From NCBI GenBank assembly GCA_021205375.1, contig JAJPXR010000066.1, positions 1 to 8,249 on the forward strand: a stretch of DNA of 8,249 bases. The letters run 5' to 3'. The position numbers were made by a program, and so were the translations under genes. Each line of letters opens with the position of its first letter. The stretch's first letter is position 1. Source of the stretch: Clostridiales bacterium (GTDB lineage: Bacteria; Bacillota; Clostridia; Oscillospirales; Oscillospiraceae). The notes under the pieces were generated by a model. The model was not told where the DNA came from. It saw only the letters and a list, made by a program, of their open reading frames with translations, and ran no database searches. Below are positions 5,401 through 8,249 of this stretch, piece by piece.

Positions 5401-7044
5401 TCAGGAGTCACTGTCCTTTGGTTCAGTGTCCTCCTCACTGTCGTCCGTGCCGCCTCTGGCGGGACGGGGACCCCACTTATTGTGCTCAGTCTCGTTGATG
5501 GCTTCCGCGTCGAACTTCTGATGGTTGGCGGCCATTTCCGCCTCCTGCTCGGCGTTGGCCTTTTCAATGCGCTTGTTCAGACGCATCATGGAGACCAGCA
5601 GCACCACGGTCAGGATCAGGATGACCAGAGAGATGGGACGGCGGAAGAAGATGGTGTAATCCCGGTCATAGCTCATGGAGGCGGTGACGAAGTTCTTCTC
5701 CATGATACTCTCCAAGATCATGCCCAACATCAACGGCGTGTTGTCGATGTCCAGCAAGGTCAGGATGTAGCTGAACACCAGGATGGCGGCGGTCAGCACC
5801 AGTTCCTTGGTGTTGTTGGTGGCCGCGAACGCACCGGCGAAGCAGAACATGATGATGGCGGGGGCCAGGTAGGTGTACCGCACCTGGACGATCTTCGCCA
5901 CAGCACGGGTCAGAGCCAGGCCGAAGGGAGCCAGGAAGATGTTGGCCACCAGCAGGCCGATGATGATGGTGTAGGCCATAACGCCCTGCTTAGTGAACAG
6001 GGTGGGGCCAGGGGTGATGCCGTGGAGGACGAACGCGCCCAGCAGCAGGGCGGTAACGCCGTCACCGGGGATGCCCAGGGTCAGCAGGGGAATCATAGCG
6101 GAGCCGACCACGGCGTTGTTGGAGGACTCAGCAGCGGCAATGCCTTCCAGACAGCCTTTGCCGAACTCCTCAGGGTGCTTGGAGGTACGACGCGCCTCGT
6201 TGTAGCACAGGAACTGGGCCACGCCGCCGCCCACGCCGGGCATGGCGCCCAGGATGGAAGCGATGCCGGATGACCGCACACAGGTAGGAACGATGGACTT
6301 GGCCTCCTTCATGGTCAGGCCCTCTTTGTCAATCTTGTTGGCGTCGTCCAGCTTGCCACCGGCCAGCTTGAAGTCCCGGAGCTTCATGACCACCTGGGTC
6401 AGAGCGATCAGGGCGATCATGGCGGGCAGGATGTCAATGCCGTATTTCAGCGTGCTCAGGCCAAAGGAGAAGCGGGAAACGCCAGTGACGGCGTCCAGGC
6501 CGATGCAGCCCATCAGCAGGCCGATCATGCCGGAGATGATTGCCTTGGGCAGGCTGCCGCCGGAAACGCCGGCGATCAGGGAGATGCCCAGGATGCCCAT
6601 TGAGAAGTATTCCACCGAGGTGAAGTTGGAGACCAGCTTGGCGATGATCTGTGCGCACAGCAGCAGCAAAATCGCGGAGAACAGGCCGCCGAAGGTGGAG
6701 GCGAACAGGGACGTATCCAGCGCCTTCTTGACCTTGCCCTTTTTCGCCAGGGGATACCCGTCGAAGGTGGTGGCAATAGCCGAGTTGGTACCGGGGGTGT
6801 TCAGGGTAATGGCCGAAATCGACCCGCCGTACATACCGCCGACGTAGACGGCCAGCAGCAGGATGATGGCGGTGGCCGCGTCGTCAAAGGTGTAGGTCAG
6901 CGGCAACATCAGCACGATGCCCAGCGTAACGCTCAGGCCGGGGATACAGCCCACCACCATGCCGATGGCCAGGCCAATACAAATCATGGCGATGTTGGTC
7001 AGGGTGAATGTCTGGACAAAAGCGGCTCCAATATCTGCAAACAT
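5401..7044 (-). CDS. tctA: Tripartite tricarboxylate transporter, large permease TctA
   Basis: The 547-residue polytopic protein is the large membrane subunit of a TTT-family secondary transporter, which moves small organic anions with an ion gradient and receives substrate from a TctC-type binding protein. Diagnostic motifs are GMVVGCIPGLSVTLG (28-42), YVGGMYGGSISAITLNTPG (67-85) and ESSNNAVVGSAMIPLLTLGIPG (306-327), followed by HGITPGPTLF (341-350). Hydrophobic segments run almost continuously to about residue 488. The last 55 residues are hydrophilic and end in a strongly acidic tail (GGTDDSEEDTEPKDSDS), longer than in the usual TctA of about 500 residues. The ATG lies 6 nt after the tctB stop, with its GGAGG inside the last tctB codons, so translation is probably coupled. 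Substrate cannot be read from TctA. The neighbouring lyase suggests a sulfonate, but citrate or another carboxylate is equally compatible. Confidence 0.93.
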   Translation of the reverse strand: MFADIGAAFVQTFTLTNIAMICIGLAIGMVVGCIPGLSVTLGIVLMLPLTYTFDDAATAIILLLAVYVGGMYGGSISAITLNTPGTNSAIATTFDGYPLAKKGKVKKALDTSLFASTFGGLFSAILLLLCAQIIAKLVSNFTSVEYFSMGILGISLIAGVSGGSLPKAIISGMIGLLMGCIGLDAVTGVSRFSFGLSTLKYGIDILPAMIALIALTQVVMKLRDFKLAGGKLDDANKIDKEGLTMKEAKSIVPTCVRSSGIASILGAMPGVGGGVAQFLCYNEARRTSKHPEEFGKGCLEGIAAAESSNNAVVGSAMIPLLTLGIPGDGVTALLLGAFVLHGITPGPTLFTKQGVMAYTIIIGLLVANIFLAPFGLALTRAVAKIVQVRYTYLAPAIIMFCFAGAFAATNNTKELVLTAAILVFSYILTLLDIDNTPLMLGMILESIMEKNFVTASMSYDRDYTIFFRRPISLVILILTVVLLVSMMRLNKRIEKANAEQEAEMAANHQKFDAEAINETEHNKWGPRPARGGTDDSEEDTEPKDSDS

Positions 7045-7050
7045 AACTTA

Positions 7051-7518
7051 TCAACCTCCAAACAGTTCGCCCGTAGGCAGCGGGATGTTGAAGATGTTCT
7101 TGAACATCAGGTAAATCAGAATGGAAGCGATGACAATGTAGACATAAACGGGCCATTTTCGTTCACCGCAGAAGAACACAATGGCGATAAAGGTGATGAT
7201 GGACGCGGGGACATAGCCGATTTGGATGATGAGCACCACATAGACGCACAGCATCGCAATGAGAATGATGGCGGGTTTTTCTTTCTGCCAGTCGAACTCA
7301 ACGATTTTTTCTTTCTTAAAGACCAGGCTCTGAACCAACAGTACAATGGAGAAAAACAGCATGATCACCAGGCAGATGCCGGGGATGATGCGGGGGCTGG
7401 GCGCGCCAGAGTCATAAGCAGGCTCCCGCACCTGGCTGGGCAGCAGGATCAGCAGGATGATGCTGGCCAAGCCCATAATAATGCCGGTCCAGAGGTAGGT
7501 CCTGATTTTGAATTTCAT
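7051..7518 (-). CDS. tctB: Tripartite tricarboxylate transporter, small membrane subunit TctB
   Basis: The 155-residue hydrophobic protein has the TctB pattern: an N-terminal membrane segment (about 9-27), a short loop with SPRIIPG (41-47) leading into a second (44-66), a hydrophobic pair across 82-117, and a last segment (123-140) ending in FNIPLPTGELF, a typical TctB terminus. It partners TctA in the membrane; the family's small subunit is needed for transport but its exact role is unclear. The ATG at 7518 is preceded on the minus strand by AAAGGGGAA about 5 nt away. It sits between tctC and tctA in the classic tctC-tctB-tctA order. The 192-nt spacer before it carries GC-rich hairpins, while only 6 nt separate it from tctA. 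Confidence 0.88.
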   Translation of the reverse strand: MKFKIRTYLWTGIIMGLASIILLILLPSQVREPAYDSGAPSPRIIPGICLVIMLFFSIVLLVQSLVFKKEKIVEFDWQKEKPAIILIAMLCVYVVLIIQIGYVPASIITFIAIVFFCGERKWPVYVYIVIASILIYLMFKNIFNIPLPTGELFGG

Positions 7519-7569
7519 AGGAATTTCCCCTTTCCGCAGAAGTGGAAGCGAACACGAGTGGTCATCTTC

Positions 7570-7606
7570 ACGGGGACGGGCCAGTCACAGGCCGAACCGC
7601 CCCCGT
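7570..7606 (-). other. GC-rich stem-loop in the tctC-tctB spacer (proximal to tctB)
   Basis: On the minus strand ACGGGGGCGG (7606-7597) pairs with CCGTCCCCGT (7579-7570), 10 pairs with one G-U, and a nested GCC/GGC pair closes a 7-nt apical loop. The run of six Ts lies upstream of the stem on the minus strand, so it is not a normal intrinsic terminator. On the plus strand the G-U becomes an A-C mismatch, which fits a structure acting in minus-strand RNA. A role in differential expression of binding protein and permeases is inferred. Confidence 0.45.
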
Positions 7607-7632
7607 AAAAAAGCCACTCCCCCCTCCCGCCG

Positions 7633-7661
7633 GAGACCCGCCCCGTAAAGAGACGGGCCTC
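7633..7661 (-). other. Second stem-loop in the tctC-tctB spacer
   Basis: On the minus strand GAGGCCCG (7661-7654) pairs with CGGGTCTC (7640-7633), 8 pairs with one G-U around a 13-nt loop; an alternative CCCGT/ACGGG fold competes within it. It lies about 50 nt after the tctC stop. No T run follows directly. Together with the neighbouring hairpin it could protect the 3' end of an abundant tctC message or reduce readthrough into tctB. Confidence 0.35.
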
Positions 7662-7710
7662 GCTGACAGGAGGTAAAAAAGGAATGAAAAAACAGCGAAG
7701 GGACAGGGGA

Positions 7711-8249
7711 TTATTCGGCGCTCAGAATGTCATAAGCGTTCAGCGCCTTGACGCTGGCTTCCTCGATGAACTCGGCGCACTCATCGCCGTAGAGCTGGAA
7801 GTTGTTCAGCAGGACGGAGTCGATCCACTCATAGTAGTCGGCCTCGGCCCAGACGTTCTCCATGATCTCGGTCATGTCGTCATAGAACGCTTCATCGCAG
7901 CCAGTGTGGACGGCCAGGGTGCCGCCGGCGGGCAGGATGGAGCTGGAGAAGTCGATGTCAGCGTCCAGCTCAGCAGCCTTGGTGTCGCCAGCCACGGTGG
8001 GAACGGTGATGGCGTCGCCGTTTTCGTCCACGAAGCCAGTGAACTCGGTGTCAGAGAAGGCCAGGATGGGGATCAGAGTACCGGCCTCGACCTCGTCCTG
8101 CGCGGCCTGGGTGGTGCCGACGAACACGTCAACTTCGCCGTCAGTCAGGCCCTTCTTCTGCTCAGCGCCGCCGTCATAACCGGAGACGACGGTCACCTTG
8201 CCGCCCATCTGGGCCAGCAGGGAACCGAGGCACAGGTGGCAGTCGGACA
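7711..8249 (-). CDS. tctC: TctC/Bug-family extracytoplasmic solute-binding protein (partial, N-terminus outside window)
   Basis: The frame is open to the window edge and gives the last 178 residues of a binding protein, a little over half the usual 320-330. The visible part opens with SDCHLCLGSLLAQMGGKVTVV and continues GYDGGAEQKKGLTDGEVDVFVGTTQAAQDEVEAGTLIPILAFSD (given here in pieces of the family pattern: GGAE, GEVD, an AG-L-P-L-A-like strand). VPTVAG and the C-terminal helices of domain 1 follow. Bug-type proteins bind small carboxylates or related anions between two lobes and deliver them to TctBA. The signal peptide and most ligand-binding loops are upstream, so substrate cannot be judged. 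The visible part is acidic and has several cysteines, unusual but not diagnostic. The apparent Met at 8208 is internal. Stop TAA is at 7711-7713. Confidence 0.85.
   Translation of the reverse strand, partial: SDCHLCLGSLLAQMGGKVTVVSGYDGGAEQKKGLTDGEVDVFVGTTQAAQDEVEAGTLIPILAFSDTEFTGFVDENGDAITVPTVAGDTKAAELDADIDFSSSILPAGGTLAVHTGCDEAFYDDMTEIMENVWAEADYYEWIDSVLLNNFQLYGDECAEFIEEASVKALNAYDILSAE

Noticed and set aside
7570..7661. An intrinsic terminator between tctC and tctB.
   Set aside because: The T runs do not follow the stems on the minus strand, and on the plus strand the stems are followed by A runs.
7684..8249. A plus-strand ORF starting at ATG 7684 behind a good AGGAGG, open to the window edge.
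   Set aside because: It is antisense to tctC through its whole length, and its translation is the usual shadow-type sequence. The AGGAGG is probably chance in a purine-rich spacer.
1..8249. tRNA, rRNA, CRISPR arrays, insertion sequences, integrase or attachment sites.
   Set aside because: I saw no cloverleaf, regular repeat-spacer pattern, transposase or terminal inverted repeats anywhere in the window.

Overview
The window reads as chromosomal DNA of a GC-rich anaerobic Firmicute, most likely a gut clostridium of the Oscillospiraceae type. This is inferred from a glycyl radical enzyme (which requires anaerobiosis), Gram-positive style AAGGAG/GGAGG ribosome sites, a clostridial-type ROK regulator and a strong third-position GC bias that leaves long antisense shadow ORFs. 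No species can be named from the sequence alone.

Layout. A plus-strand thioredoxin reductase C-terminus (1-215) ends at its own intrinsic terminator. It converges on a minus-strand block that fills the rest of the window. In the direction of minus-strand transcription the order is: a TctC-type solute-binding protein (cut by the window edge), TctB, TctA, a strong terminator at 5341-5376, a spacer of about 250 bp holding promoter-like and operator-like sequence plus leader hairpins, a glycyl radical enzyme (GRE), its radical-SAM activase 7 nt later, an 85-94 bp spacer with a hairpin, a ROK-family regulator, and a terminator at 331-367.

The centre of interest is the GRE. It has the Cys-x-Glu and C-terminal Gly-radical motifs of the eliminase/dehydratase branch. 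At one constant offset (+10) it also places Arg, Gln, Cys, Glu, Arg and Gly where I recall the active site of isethionate sulfite-lyase (IslA/IseG: R189, Q193, C468, E470, R678, G805). The preferred reading is therefore a C-S bond-cleaving sulfonate lyase, producing sulfite and acetaldehyde if the substrate is isethionate, with its dedicated activase. This rests on recalled residue numbers, not on an alignment.

Working model (inference): the TctABC transporter imports a small organic anion, possibly the sulfonate; the lyase cleaves it in the cytoplasm; and the ROK protein, which has lost kinase, zinc-loop and part of the sugar-binding features, senses a ligand and controls the cluster. The usual IslA partners are not in the window: a TRAP transporter, acetaldehyde dehydrogenase and sulfite reductase. 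The terminator after tctA shows that transporter and lyase are at least partly separate transcription units, so the functional link between them is suggestive only.
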